64,000 bases of DNA from Leifsonia shinshuensis (GCF_014217625.1 NZ_CP043641.1:620001-684000), one strand, 5' to 3'; positions 24,576 to 33,538 are shown, numbered from the stretch's first letter. A program made the numbers and translations. The notes: generated by a model from the letters alone, not told the origin.

Positions 24576-25162
24576 GTCGTGGGCGTGGTCCGGAGCAGCG
24601 ACCAGAACGCCTCGATCGCGTCGGCCATGTCGGCGGACGGGTCGAGCATCCACTGCACCTGCATGCCGTCGGCGACGGAGACCGCGAGGCGCGCGAGCAT
24701 GCGCGGGTCGGCGTCGTCGCGCACCCGGCCCGCCGACTGCTCCGACCGGATGTAGCCCTCCAGCCCGGCGACGATCTGCTGGTAGCGGGACACGAAGTAG
24801 TCGTGACCGGGGTGGTCGGGGTCGGCCGCCTCCGCGGAGATGGTCGCGTAGAGCTGGACCAGGCCCGGCACCTCGGCGTTGTGCCGCACGATGCCGACCA
24901 GGCCGTCGAAGGCCTCCGACCAGTCCGTGCCGAGCTCGCCGCCGGCGGAGTCGACCTCGTCGCGCTTGCGGAGCACTTCGGCGAACAGCTCCTCCTTCGA
25001 GGAGAAGTGGTGCAGGAGGCCGGCCTGGCTGAGCCCGACGGACTCGGCGATCTCGCGCAGCGACGCCTTGCGGTAGCCCTTGGCGGCGAACACCTCCAGG
25101 GCGCGGGCGAGGATCTCCTCGCGTTTGGCGATTCCCTTGGCGTATCCCCGCTTCTCCGGCAT
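24572..25162 (-). CDS. TetR family transcriptional regulator
   Basis: A 196-residue TetR-type repressor. The DNA-binding helices are EILARALEVFAAKGYRKASLREIAESVGLSQAGLLHHFSSKEELF (in part), residues 16-60. The C-terminal part (LVQLYATISAEAADPDHPGHDYFVSRY) matches the TetR_C_6-type domain common among actinobacterial regulators of this kind. It is the first gene of a two-gene unit with the DedA gene. The ligand is unknown. The ATG at 25162 has a weak purine stretch upstream (rc of the 25163-25175 region: CTGGATCC), so the start could be leaderless. Confidence 0.87.
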   Translation of the reverse strand: MPEKRGYAKGIAKREEILARALEVFAAKGYRKASLREIAESVGLSQAGLLHHFSSKEELFAEVLRKRDEVDSAGGELGTDWSEAFDGLVGIVRHNAEVPGLVQLYATISAEAADPDHPGHDYFVSRYQQIVAGLEGYIRSEQSAGRVRDDADPRMLARLAVSVADGMQVQWMLDPSADMADAIEAFWSLLRTTPTT

Positions 25163-25221
25163 GGATCCAGGCTAGCGGGAGCCGGGGCGCCAGCCGGGCA
25201 GGCCGTCAGCCGGTCAGGACG

Positions 25222-26163
25222 TCAGCTGGTCAGCACGAGCACCGGCGGCACGACCACGAGCAGCGCGGCGGCGACCACCACCAGGAGCCGCAGCCCCGGC
25301 CCGACCGTGCGGTGACCGGAGGTGAGGCGATCCTCGCGGGCCACCAGGGCCGACCGGCGCTGCTCCGGAGTGCGCGGGTCCTTCGGCGCGCCGAGCGCTG
25401 CGCCCGCGGAGCCCGTCGAGTCCACGATGCGGATGGCGTCGGCCAGCACGGCGTCTCCCGCTGTGCGGCGGGCCGTGTCGTCGGCCAACATCTCGACCAG
25501 CAGCGCGACGGCGTCCTGCGCCCGCGTTGCGATGGGGAACCACGGCAATGCGCGCTTCCAGGACCGGAAGGCGTCGAGCAGCAGGTGATGCTTCTGCCGA
25601 AGGTGCGCGCGCTCGTGGGCGATCACGGCGTCCAGCTGCGCGGGGGTGAGCAGCTCGATCATCCCCTCGGACAGCACGGTCACGCTGCGCGCGCCGGGGA
25701 GACAGTAGGCGGCGGGGGCCGGATGGTCGATGATGCGGGTGGCCGGCTCGTCGGGCAGCGGCGAGCTCAGCAGCCGCAGCAGCTCCATGTGCCGGTGGCG
25801 CTGCCGGCGGCTGCGCACCGAGGTGAGCGCGAGGTTCAGCAGCAGGTGAGCGGTCAGCAGCACGGCGGCGCTGAGGAAGAACGTGTGCAGCAACGAGACG
25901 CCGGCGGGCAGTGGTCCGCTGAAGAGCGTGGCCGCGGCGCCCGAGATCCGGCTGACGAGGTCGTTCCCGAATGGCTGGAGTCCGGCGAGCAGCAGCGAGC
26001 CGATCATCGAGATGCCACCGGCGAGCGCGATCGACTGCCAGAGGGCGAGCGCGAGGCCGGGCGCGGCCGGCGGCCATTTCGCGCGCGCCAGCAGCAGCGG
26101 CACCGGCCAGGCGAGGGCGACCGCCAGGACGCCGAGCAGGATGGCGGTCGAGTCGACGGGCAT
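25222..26163 (-). CDS. M56 family metallopeptidase (BlaR1-like)
   Basis: A 313-residue membrane protease of the BlaR1/MecR1 peptidase family. The zinc motif is His183-Glu-Arg-Ala-His187 (AVIAHERAHLRQKHH), and LLVEMLADDTARR gives the third ligand region. Membrane segments lie near residues 7-27, 38-62, 90-112 and at the very C-terminus (LRLLVVVAAALLVVVPPVLVL in part). It lacks the extracellular penicillin-binding sensor of true BlaR1, as is usual in Actinobacteria. It follows the BlaI-type gene after five bases, so it probably cleaves or inactivates that repressor; the signal is unknown. Confidence 0.88.
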   Translation of the reverse strand: MPVDSTAILLGVLAVALAWPVPLLLARAKWPPAAPGLALALWQSIALAGGISMIGSLLLAGLQPFGNDLVSRISGAAATLFSGPLPAGVSLLHTFFLSAAVLLTAHLLLNLALTSVRSRRQRHRHMELLRLLSSPLPDEPATRIIDHPAPAAYCLPGARSVTVLSEGMIELLTPAQLDAVIAHERAHLRQKHHLLLDAFRSWKRALPWFPIATRAQDAVALLVEMLADDTARRTAGDAVLADAIRIVDSTGSAGAALGAPKDPRTPEQRRSALVAREDRLTSGHRTVGPGLRLLVVVAAALLVVVPPVLVLTS

Positions 26164-26168
26164 CCCGG

Positions 26169-26534
26169 TCAGCTGCGTGCGTCGAGCAGCCGGCGCAGCA
26201 TCGCCGCCTCGGACTCGTCGACCGAGCCGACGAAGTAGGCGAGCGCCTCCGTGCGGTCGGTGGAGGTCTCCAGGACTTCGCGCATCAGGTCGGCGACGTG
26301 GTTGGCGCGGGTGAGGCTCGCGAAGTAGACATGCGGGCGCGCGTCGCGGTCGCGGTCGACGAACCCCTTCTGCTCCAGGCGGGAGAGCACGGTGAGCACG
26401 GTGGTGAGCGCCGGGGTCTTGCCGCCGTCCCGGGTGGCGGCTAGCTTGTCGCGCAGTTCGTTGGCGGTGATCGGGGCGTCGCCCGACCAGAGGGCGTCCA
26501 TCACCGCGCGTTCGAGTTCTCCGAGATTCGCCAC
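26169..26534 (-). CDS. BlaI/MecI/CopY family transcriptional repressor
   Basis: A 121-residue winged-helix repressor: LGELERAVMDALWSGDAPITANELRDKL and ALTTVLTVLSRLEQKGFVDRDRDARPHVYFA form the DNA-binding domain, with the C-terminal dimer helix after it. I start it at the GTG at 26534 because TACCCT lies six bases upstream on the minus strand (26541-26546), a leaderless arrangement; a longer ATG start at 26555 would put the promoter inside the gene. It forms an operon with the BlaR1-like peptidase. Two perfect 17-bp dyads of the BlaI type lie 33-72 bases upstream, between it and cydA, so it may control both itself and the bd oxidase. Confidence 0.9.
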   Translation of the reverse strand: MANLGELERAVMDALWSGDAPITANELRDKLAATRDGGKTPALTTVLTVLSRLEQKGFVDRDRDARPHVYFASLTRANHVADLMREVLETSTDRTEALAYFVGSVDESEAAMLRRLLDARS

Positions 26535-26566
26535 GGATCCAGGGTAGCGCGACAAGGCTGCGAATG

Positions 26567-26606
26567 TTCTACACTCTGTAGAAGTAGTCTTCTACACGCT
26601 GTAGAA
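26567..26606. promoter_or_regulatory. Twin BlaI-type operators between blaI and cydA
   Basis: TTCTACACTCTGTAGAA (26567-26583) and TTCTACACGCTGTAGAA (26590-26606) are perfect 17-bp dyads with 7-nt arms around a 3-nt centre, centres 23 bp apart. The TACA-N3-TGTA core resembles known BlaI/MecI operators (ACA-N-TGT type). They stand 24 bases upstream of the cydA GTG and 33 bases upstream of the blaI GTG, suited to control both. Confidence 0.8.
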
Positions 26607-26629
26607 CAACGACCGGAAGGGTGGGCTGC

Positions 26630-28042
26630 GTGAACGAGATCCTCGATCCGCTGCTGCTGGCACGCTGGCAGTTCGGACTGACGACGATTTACCACTTCCT
26701 GTTCGTTCCGCTCACCATCGGCCTGGTCACGGTCGTCGCGATCTTCCAGACCGCGTGGTACCGCAGCGGCAAGGTCCACTACCTCCAGCTCACGCACTTC
26801 TTCGGCAAGCTCTTCCTGATCAACTTCGCGATGGGCGTCGTGACCGGAATCGTGCAGGAGTTCCAGTTCGGCATGAACTGGTCGAACTACTCCCGGTTCG
26901 TGGGCGACATCTTCGGCGCCCCGCTCGCACTCGAGGGCCTGCTCGCGTTCTTCCTGGAGGCCACCTTCATCGGGTTGTGGATCTTCGGCTGGGACAAGCT
27001 GCCGCGCGGCGTCCATCTCGCCTGCATCTGGATCACGGCGGTCGGCTCGATCCTGTCGGCGTACTTCATCCTGGCGGCCAACGCGTTCATGCAGAACCCG
27101 GTCGGCTACACGCTCAACCACGCGCGCGGCCGGGCCGAGCTCACCGACCTCTGGGCGGTGCTCACCAACAAGGTCGCGCTGGCCGCGTTCCCGCACACGA
27201 TCTTCGGCTGCTTCATGGTCTCGGCCGGCCTCATCATCGCAGTGGCCGCCTGGCATCTCTCGCGCACCAAGAACCTCGAGACCATGCGTCCCGCCCTGAA
27301 GTTCGGGCTCTGGATGATGGTCGTCGCCGGGATCGGAAGCGTGCTCAGCGGCGACCAGCTCGGCCTCGCCATGGTGCAGACCCAGCCGATGAAGATGGCC
27401 GCGGCCGAGGCGCTCTACAAGACCTCGACCGGCGCCGACGCGTCGTTCTCGATCTTCACGCTCGGCACACCGGACGGCGTGCACGAGCTGTTCTCGATCC
27501 GCATCCCGTACCTGCTGTCGTTCCTCTCGACGCACACCCTCACCGGGACGGTCGAGGGCATCAACGACCTCAACGCCCAGTATCAGCAGCAGTTCGGACC
27601 CGGCGACTACACCCCGATCATCTGGGTGACCTACTGGGCGTTCCGGTGGATGATCGGCCTCGGCCTCCTGCACGTCCTGGTCGCCCTCGTCGGCCTGTGG
27701 TTCACCCGCAAGGGCCGCACGCCACCGTGGGCGTGGATGTGGAAGGTCGCGATCTGGGCGTTCCCGCTGTCGCTGGCCGCGATGATCGTCGGCTGGATCT
27801 TCACCGAGATGGGCAGGCAGCCCTGGCTCGTGTTCAGCCTGATGAAGACGCAGGACGGCGTCTCGCCCGGCACGACCGGGCTGGAGGTCCTGATCTCGCT
27901 GCTCGCCTTCACCGCCATCTACGGCACGCTCGCCGTGGTCGAGTTCAAGCTCATCAAACGCGCGGCCCAGAAGGGACCGGCCCCCGCCGAGGAACACCTC
28001 GACGACGAGGGCAACCACGTCCCGGTCGCCACGGTCTACTAG
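26630..28042 (+). CDS. cydA: Cytochrome bd ubiquinol/menaquinol oxidase subunit I
   Basis: A 470-residue membrane subunit of cytochrome bd, the high-affinity terminal oxidase that reduces oxygen to water. The N-terminal helix has TTIYHFLFVPLTIG, whose histidine ligates heme b595, and AFPHTIFGCFMVSAG holds the histidine of heme b558. The GRTPPWAWMW and MGRQPW motifs near the C-terminus are conserved. The quinol loop is short, as in Actinobacteria. GTG at 26630 is chosen because GGAAGG lies nine bases upstream; an earlier GTG at 26621 would directly abut it. First gene of cydABDC, next to the BlaI dyads. Confidence 0.96.
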   Translation: MNEILDPLLLARWQFGLTTIYHFLFVPLTIGLVTVVAIFQTAWYRSGKVHYLQLTHFFGKLFLINFAMGVVTGIVQEFQFGMNWSNYSRFVGDIFGAPLALEGLLAFFLEATFIGLWIFGWDKLPRGVHLACIWITAVGSILSAYFILAANAFMQNPVGYTLNHARGRAELTDLWAVLTNKVALAAFPHTIFGCFMVSAGLIIAVAAWHLSRTKNLETMRPALKFGLWMMVVAGIGSVLSGDQLGLAMVQTQPMKMAAAEALYKTSTGADASFSIFTLGTPDGVHELFSIRIPYLLSFLSTHTLTGTVEGINDLNAQYQQQFGPGDYTPIIWVTYWAFRWMIGLGLLHVLVALVGLWFTRKGRTPPWAWMWKVAIWAFPLSLAAMIVGWIFTEMGRQPWLVFSLMKTQDGVSPGTTGLEVLISLLAFTAIYGTLAVVEFKLIKRAAQKGPAPAEEHLDDEGNHVPVATVY

Positions 28043-28052
28043 GAGCATCGAC

Positions 28053-29087
28053 ATGGATCTCGCAGTCCTCTGGTTCGGCATCATCGCCTTCTTCTTCATC
28101 GGCTACTTCGTGCTCGACGGCTTCGACTTTGGCGTCGGGATGTCGCTGCCGTTCCTCGGCAGGGACGAGACCGACCGGCGGGTGCTCATCAACACCATCG
28201 GCCCGGTCTGGGACCTCAACGAGACCTGGCTGATCGTCGGCGGCGCCGCGCTCTTCGCGGCGTTCCCGGAGTGGTACGCGACGCTGTTCAGCGGTTTCTA
28301 CCTGGCGCTGCTGCTCATCCTGCTGGCGCTGATCCTGCGCGGGGTGTCGTTCGAGTACCGGCACCAGCGGCCCGAGTCGCAGTGGAAGCGGTGGTTCGAC
28401 GGGATGATCGTCGTCGGCTCGGCCCTGCCGGCGTTCCTCTGGGGTGTGGCCTTCGCGAACATCGTGCAGGGCGTCGCGCTCGACCACGGCCACAACTACA
28501 CCGGCACGCTGTTCGACCTCCTGAACGGGTACGCGCTGCTCGGCGGGCTGACCACGCTGCTGCTGTTCTTCACCCACGGGGTGGTCTTCGTGTCGCTCAA
28601 GACGGACGGTCCGATCCGGGAGCGGGCACGGAAGCTCGCCGTGCGCTCCGGCGTCCTCGCGATCGTGGTGGCCGCGGCCTTCCTGATCTGGACCGTGATC
28701 GCGCACTTCTCGGTCGCGCTGCTCATCCTCGCGGCGCTGGCCGCTGTCGCGCTCGTGGTGTCGTGGATCCTCAACCTGCGCGGGGCGGAGGGCTGGTCGT
28801 TCGCGTTCATGGCCGTGACGATCGCACTCGCGGTGGTGTCGCTGTTCGTGGCGCTCTTCCCGAACGTGATGCCCTCGGTGCCGAACCCGCAGAACAGCCT
28901 GACCATCGCGAACGCCTCCAGCACGGACACCACGTTGACGATCATGACCTGGGTCGCGGTGATCTTCCTGCCGCTGATCCTGGCGTACCAGGCGTTCACG
29001 TACTGGGTGTTCCGCAAGCGGGTCACCCGGGCGAGCATCCCGGCGGAGCCGGCCGAGCCCGCGGATCCCGAACCGGTGGCCGCCTGA
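28053..29087 (+). CDS. cydB: Cytochrome bd oxidase subunit II
   Basis: A 344-residue partner of CydA with about eight membrane segments. The N-terminus LAVLWFGIIAFFFIGYFVLDGFDFGVGM is typical, followed by the conserved GPVWDLNETWLIVGGAALFAAFPEWYA stretch (read in parts) and WGVAFANIVQGV. GGLTTLLLFFTHGVVFVSLKT completes the family pattern. The gene starts ten bases after cydA with AGGAG at 28043-28047 upstream of the ATG. The C-terminus is an acidic Pro-Ala tail. One base separates its stop from the cydD start. Confidence 0.96.
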   Translation: MDLAVLWFGIIAFFFIGYFVLDGFDFGVGMSLPFLGRDETDRRVLINTIGPVWDLNETWLIVGGAALFAAFPEWYATLFSGFYLALLLILLALILRGVSFEYRHQRPESQWKRWFDGMIVVGSALPAFLWGVAFANIVQGVALDHGHNYTGTLFDLLNGYALLGGLTTLLLFFTHGVVFVSLKTDGPIRERARKLAVRSGVLAIVVAAAFLIWTVIAHFSVALLILAALAAVALVVSWILNLRGAEGWSFAFMAVTIALAVVSLFVALFPNVMPSVPNPQNSLTIANASSTDTTLTIMTWVAVIFLPLILAYQAFTYWVFRKRVTRASIPAEPAEPADPEPVAA

Positions 29088-29088
29088 C

Positions 29089-30714
29089 GTGCGCCCGCTC
29101 GATCCCCGCCTCCTCCGCTACGCCGGCGCGACCCGTGTCACCCTCGCGACCGGCGCGCTCGTCACGGTGCTGCAGTCCGCGGCTGTCGTGGCGTTCGCCT
29201 GGCTGGTCACCCGGCTCGTCGTCCGCGCGATCGCGGGGGCGCCGTTCGCCGAGTTGAGCGGGCTCTTCGCGGGGCTGGTGCTCGTGGTGATCGCGCGGGC
29301 CGTGCTGCTCTGGCTGGCGGAGGCCGTGTCTGCCCGGGGCGGGGCGACGGTCGTCGCGCAGCTGCGGGAGCAGCTGGTCGACGCGTATGGGCGCCTCGGC
29401 CCGCAGGGGCTCGCCGGGCGCGGCAGCGCCGACCTGACGCTGGTGGCCGGCCGGGGGATGGACGCTCTCGACGGCTACTTCGCCCGGTACCTCCCGCAGC
29501 TGATCGGCACGGCGGTGGCTATGCCGCTGCTGGTCCTGGTGATCGGCTGGCAGGATCTCACGAGCGGCATCATCCTCGTGCTCACCCTCCCGCTCATCCC
29601 GGTCTTCATGGTGCTGGTCGGCTGGGCGACGCAGGCGGCGCAGAAGAAGCAGTGGGCGGCGCTGTCGACGCTGTCGCGCGGCTTCCTCGACGTCGTCGCC
29701 GGCCTCCCAACGCTCACCCTGTTCGGCCGACAGCACCGTCAGGAGGCGCGGATCCGGCAGGTGAGCGAGGAGTACCGGTCGCGCACGATGAAGGTGCTCC
29801 GGATGTCGTTCCTGTCCGGCTTCGTGCTGGAGCTCGCCGCCAGCCTGTCGGTCGCGCTCATCGCGGTGGCCATCGGCCTGCGCCTGCTCGGCGGCTCGCT
29901 CGACCTGTCGGTCGGGCTGTTCGTGCTGCTGCTGGCGCCGGAGGCGTTCCTGCCGCTGCGGAACGTCGGCGCGGCCTACCACGCGGCGACCGAGGGGATG
30001 GAGGCGGCGTCGAAGGCGTTCGAGGTGCTGGACGCGGCGCAGGACGTCGTGCCGGAACCGGTGCGGGCGTCCGCTTCGGCGGGACTCGCGTTCTCGGAGG
30101 TGACCGTGGCCTACGACGGGCGTGAGACGGTCGGTCCGTTCTCGGCGTCGGTGCCGCCGGGGACGCTCGCGGTGCTGAGCGCGCCGAGCGGCGCGGGCAA
30201 GTCCAGCCTCGTGGCGGCGGCGCTCGGTTTTGCGGCGCACACCGGGACCATCGCGGCCGGCGCCAGGGCCGACGCCGCGGGCCGCCGGGAGGCCATCGCA
30301 TGGGCCGGTCAGAAGCCGGGGCTCCGGGCGGGGACGATCGCGGAGAACGTCGCGCTGGGCGATGACGTGCCGGACGCCGTTCTCGTGGCCGCTTCGCTGC
30401 GAGCGGCGGCGGCACCGGAGCTCGACCCGGACGTCCTGATCGGTGCAGGCGGGACGGGGTTGTCGGGCGGCCAGGCGCAGCGCGTGGCCGTCGCTCGCGC
30501 GCTCTACCGGCTGCGCTCGCGCGGGTGCGCGGTGCTGATCCTGGACGAGCCGACCTCCGCCCTCGACGCCTCGACCGAGCGCGCGCTCCTCACGTCGCTG
30601 CGGGCGGTCGCGGACGAAGGCGTAGCGGTGCTGGTCGTCAGCCATCGGGAGGCCGTCGTCGCGGAAGCCGACGAGGTCCTGACGCTGGAGGTGCTGTCCG
30701 ATGTCCATCTCTGA
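29089..30714 (+). CDS. cydD: Thiol reductant ABC exporter subunit CydD
   Basis: A 541-residue half-transporter with an N-terminal membrane domain (residues about 1-290) and a C-terminal ATPase. Walker A is SGAGKSS, the signature LSGGQAQR, and Walker B VLILDEPTSALD. With CydC it exports cysteine and glutathione (or, in a recent view, handles heme) and is needed to assemble cytochrome bd. The ATPase domain is shorter than in E. coli CydD (588), missing part of the loop between Walker A and the signature (GFAAHTGTIAAGARADAAGR). GTG start two bases after the cydB stop. Confidence 0.93.
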   Translation: MRPLDPRLLRYAGATRVTLATGALVTVLQSAAVVAFAWLVTRLVVRAIAGAPFAELSGLFAGLVLVVIARAVLLWLAEAVSARGGATVVAQLREQLVDAYGRLGPQGLAGRGSADLTLVAGRGMDALDGYFARYLPQLIGTAVAMPLLVLVIGWQDLTSGIILVLTLPLIPVFMVLVGWATQAAQKKQWAALSTLSRGFLDVVAGLPTLTLFGRQHRQEARIRQVSEEYRSRTMKVLRMSFLSGFVLELAASLSVALIAVAIGLRLLGGSLDLSVGLFVLLLAPEAFLPLRNVGAAYHAATEGMEAASKAFEVLDAAQDVVPEPVRASASAGLAFSEVTVAYDGRETVGPFSASVPPGTLAVLSAPSGAGKSSLVAAALGFAAHTGTIAAGARADAAGRREAIAWAGQKPGLRAGTIAENVALGDDVPDAVLVAASLRAAAAPELDPDVLIGAGGTGLSGGQAQRVAVARALYRLRSRGCAVLILDEPTSALDASTERALLTSLRAVADEGVAVLVVSHREAVVAEADEVLTLEVLSDVHL

Positions 30715-32434
30715 CGTCGCGCGAACCGGACCGGGCCCGAGCGAGCGGGAGCAGACCCGCCGCATCCTCCGCCTCGCGCTCCCACCGGCGCGGAGGCTCT
30801 GGTCCGCCATCGCCCTCGGCGCCCTGAGCGGCGCGAGCGCGGTCGCCCTCCTCGGCGTCTCCGCGTGGCTGATCACGCGCGCCTCGGAGCAGCCGTCGCT
30901 CATCTACATCTCGATGGCCGTCGTCGGCGTTCGCGCGTTCGCGCTCGGCCGTGCGTTCTTCCGCTACCTGGAGCGGCTGGCCGGGCACGACGCCGCGTTC
31001 CGGCGGCTCGGCGACATCCGTGCGGACCTGTTCGCGCGGCTGGTCCCGCTCGGCCCGGACGGCGTCGGGGCCGGCGACCGGCGCGACGGCAGGGCCGGCG
31101 GCGGCGAACTGCTCTCGCGCCTCGCCGACGACGTGGACGAGCTGCCCGACTTCGCGCTGCGGGTCGTGCAGCCACTGGTGTCCGGCGGTGTGGTGGTGCT
31201 CGCGAGCGTGGTGGCCACGTTCCTGTTCCTCCCCGCGGCCGGGGTCGTGCTGCTTTTGACACTGGTCGCGGCCTTCGCCGTCGGCACGCTGGTCAACCGC
31301 TGGGCGGCCGGCTCCGCCGAGCGCCGGATCGCGCCGCTGCGGGCCGCGCTCGCCTCCGCGCTGCATGAACTGGTGACCGGCCTCGACCTGCTGATCGCGT
31401 TCGACGCGCTGCCGCAGGCGCGCGAGCGGGTGCGGGCGGCGAGCGCACGGCTGACCGCGGCCGTGCGGACCCGGGCGGCCGGGCTGGGGCTCACCGCCGG
31501 CGCTGTGTCGCTCCTTGCGGGCGTCGCGACCGTGCTGGCGCTCGCGACCGGCATCCCCGCCCTGGCGGCCGGACGGCTGGACGCCCCGACGCTCGCGGTC
31601 GTGGCCCTCCTCCCGCTGGCCGTGTTCGAGGTGTTCGGCACCCTCCCGCTGGCGTTCGGCGCCTGGCGGCGGGTTCGGGCGAGCGCCGAGCGGATCGCGG
31701 ACACCGTGCCGGCGACCGTTCCGGACGGCGTGCCGGTCGACGTGCCGGCCGCGCTCCCGTTGACCGTGCCGTCGGCGCCCGACATCGCCCTCCACCTCCG
31801 TTCGGCGCACTGGCCGGGCTCGGACGCACCGGTCCTCCATGCCGTCGACCTGTCGCTTCGGGCGGGGGAGCGCGTGGTGCTGACTGGTCCGACCGGCGCG
31901 GGCAAGACAGCGCTCGCGCACGTGCTGACCCGGTTCCTCGACCTCGACGGAACCTACGCGATCGACGGCGTCGACGTGAGCGGCGTGCGCCAGGACGACG
32001 TCCGCCGCGTCGTCGGCCTGGTCGAGCAGCAGCCGTACCTGTTCGACTCCGACCTGCGGCAGAACCTCCTGTTCGCGCGCGAGACCGCAACCGACGACGA
32101 GCTGCTGGCGGTGCTGGACCGCGTCGGCCTGGGGGAGTGGACGCGCGAGCGCGGCGGCCTCACCAGCCCGGTGGGCGAGCTCGGCGCGCTGGTCTCAGGA
32201 GGCCAGGCCCAGCGGATCGCGCTCGCCCGGGCGCTGCTCGCGGACTTCCCTGTACTGGTCGTGGACGAGCCGACGGCGAACGTGGACACCGCGGTCGCCG
32301 ATCGGATCGTGCGCGACATCCTCACGACGGCCGCGGACGACGGCCGGACGGTGCTGCTGATCTCGCACACGCCGGTGCCCGACGAGCTGGTCACCCGCCG
32401 CCTCCACCTGGAGGCCGGCACCCTCATCCCGTGA
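30701..32434 (+). CDS. cydC: Thiol reductant ABC exporter subunit CydC
   Basis: The 577-residue partner half-transporter, overlapping the end of cydD by 14 bases. Six membrane helices at the N-terminus include the conserved LGVSAWLITRASEQPSLIYI and AFALGRAFFRYLERLAGHDA, the CydC signature. The ATPase has Walker A TGPTGAGKT, signature VSGGQAQR and Walker B VLVVDEPTANVD. A Pro-Val-rich linker (VPATVPDGVPVDVPAALPLTVP) connects the two domains and is an odd, low-complexity stretch. It ends the cyd operon, just ahead of the palindrome array. Confidence 0.94.
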   Translation: MSISDVARTGPGPSEREQTRRILRLALPPARRLWSAIALGALSGASAVALLGVSAWLITRASEQPSLIYISMAVVGVRAFALGRAFFRYLERLAGHDAAFRRLGDIRADLFARLVPLGPDGVGAGDRRDGRAGGGELLSRLADDVDELPDFALRVVQPLVSGGVVVLASVVATFLFLPAAGVVLLLTLVAAFAVGTLVNRWAAGSAERRIAPLRAALASALHELVTGLDLLIAFDALPQARERVRAASARLTAAVRTRAAGLGLTAGAVSLLAGVATVLALATGIPALAAGRLDAPTLAVVALLPLAVFEVFGTLPLAFGAWRRVRASAERIADTVPATVPDGVPVDVPAALPLTVPSAPDIALHLRSAHWPGSDAPVLHAVDLSLRAGERVVLTGPTGAGKTALAHVLTRFLDLDGTYAIDGVDVSGVRQDDVRRVVGLVEQQPYLFDSDLRQNLLFARETATDDELLAVLDRVGLGEWTRERGGLTSPVGELGALVSGGQAQRIALARALLADFPVLVVDEPTANVDTAVADRIVRDILTTAADDGRTVLLISHTPVPDELVTRRLHLEAGTLIP

Positions 32435-32445
32435 CCCGCAGCCCC

Positions 32446-32690
32446 ACATTCGCGCCGAATGTCGCGTTACGCACCCCGATTCACGACATTCGTACCGAAT
32501 CGCGTTCCGCGCAGCGCCGACATTCGTGCCGAATGTGGTCTTCGGCGCGCGGAATTGCGACATTCGTGACGAATCGTGGAGGCGTCCCTGCCGACGATTC
32601 GTGCCGAATCGTGCTGGCGTCGACATTGGCGATTCGTGCCGAATGTGGGGTTTGGCGCGCGGATTCGCGACATTCGTGACGAATCGCGCG
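32446..32690. repeat. Array of seven ATTCG-N3-CGAAT palindromes
   Basis: The gap between convergent cydC and pabC holds seven copies at 32448, 32488, 32522, 32562, 32597, 32632 and 32672 (each 13 bp). The centre is GCG- or TNN-type: ATTCGCGCCGAAT, ATTCGTACCGAAT, ATTCGTGCCGAAT (three copies) and ATTCGTGACGAAT (two). A longer unit is also duplicated: 32522-32576 matches 32632-32686 at an exact offset of 110 bp, sharing GTGCCGAATGTGG and GGCGCGCGG. No open frame, tRNA or CRISPR-like spacer uniformity is seen. The motif also occurs twice at 6162-6214. Confidence 0.85.
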
Positions 32691-32697
32691 CCGCGGG

Positions 32698-33483
32698 TCA
32701 GCGGATCGGCCGCGCCAGCGCGCCGAACCGCGACCGCCACGCCGCCGTGCGCGCCGGGTCGTGCCCGAGCGCCGGGCCGTCCACCCAGACCGTCACGTCG
32801 CGGATCCCGTGCAGCGCGTTGACCGCCCACAGCGCCACGCCGTCGAGCTCCGAGGGCCGCACCGCCTCCTCCTCGACCGGCACGCCGAGGGCTGCCGCGA
32901 TCCCACGCACCGTGCGGGCGGCGACGCTGTCCACCCGCGCGAGCTCGAACGGCGGAGCGCAGAGCGTGTCGCCGCGCCACCACAGCAGCGCCGTGGTGGT
33001 GCCGTCGGACACCCGTCCGTCGTCCAGCAGCACGGCCTCCTGAGCTCCGACCTGCTGCGCGCGCTGCCGGAGCACGTTCAGCCGGTCGATGTCGGGGCCC
33101 TTCAGGTGCGGTACGCGGCGCGGGTCGCTCGCCGCCGTCGCCACCACCAGGTCGGAGCCGAGCGGCGGCGCCGTGCGCAGCCGGAACCGCAGGCGCAAGG
33201 CGTCGCGAGCGCGCACCAGCTCGAAGCGCGGGAACCAGCGACCGTCGCCGGGAAGGAGCGCGACGCCCGCATCCCAGAAGGCCGCGAGCTGCGCCCCCTC
33301 CCGGAAGCCCTGCTCGCGGACCGTCTCGGCGAAGCGCTCCCTGTGCAGGCCGAGCGCCAGGACGCGGCCCTCCGCGACGAGGAAGGAGTCCGCCGCCAGC
33401 AGCTCGATCTCGACCACCTCGCAGGAGTCGCGGACGGCGAGCGCGCCGCCGGCCCAGTCGTACAGGGTCGCCGAGGTGTCCAT
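32698..33483 (-). CDS. pabC: Aminotransferase class IV, probable aminodeoxychorismate lyase
   Basis: A 261-residue fold-type IV PLP enzyme. The cofactor lysine is Lys128 in [17 protein letters not shown], and the block [27 protein letters not shown] (in part) supplies the usual cofactor-phosphate site. It sits divergent from pabB with 55 bases between, which supports its role in removing pyruvate from aminodeoxychorismate to give p-aminobenzoate for folate. The branched-chain or D-amino-acid aminotransferases are the alternative in this fold. The ATG at 33483 follows TAGCCT by six bases (33490-33495, minus strand), a predicted leaderless start. Confidence 0.85.
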   Translation of the reverse strand: MDTSATLYDWAGGALAVRDSCEVVEIELLAADSFLVAEGRVLALGLHRERFAETVREQGFREGAQLAAFWDAGVALLPGDGRWFPRFELVRARDALRLRFRLRTAPPLGSDLVVATAASDPRRVPHLKGPDIDRLNVLRQRAQQVGAQEAVLLDDGRVSDGTTTALLWWRGDTLCAPPFELARVDSVAARTVRGIAAALGVPVEEEAVRPSELDGVALWAVNALHGIRDVTVWVDGPALGHDPARTAAWRSRFGALARPIR

Positions 33484-33538
33484 CCGCTCAGGCTAACGCC
33501 CGCCACGCTGTACGCCGCGCCTGGTGCAGACTGGTGCA
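33484..33538. promoter_or_regulatory. Back-to-back leaderless promoters of pabC and pabB
   Basis: On the minus strand TAGCCT (33490-33495) is six bases before the pabC ATG; on the plus strand CAGACT (33527-33532) is six bases before the pabB GTG. The two -10 boxes are 31 bases apart, so the two RNA polymerases must share or compete for upstream DNA. Confidence 0.5.

Noticed and set aside
32446..32690. CRISPR array
   Set aside because: The repeats are only 13 bp, palindromic, vary in the centre, and the intervening sequences partly repeat; no cas genes are near.
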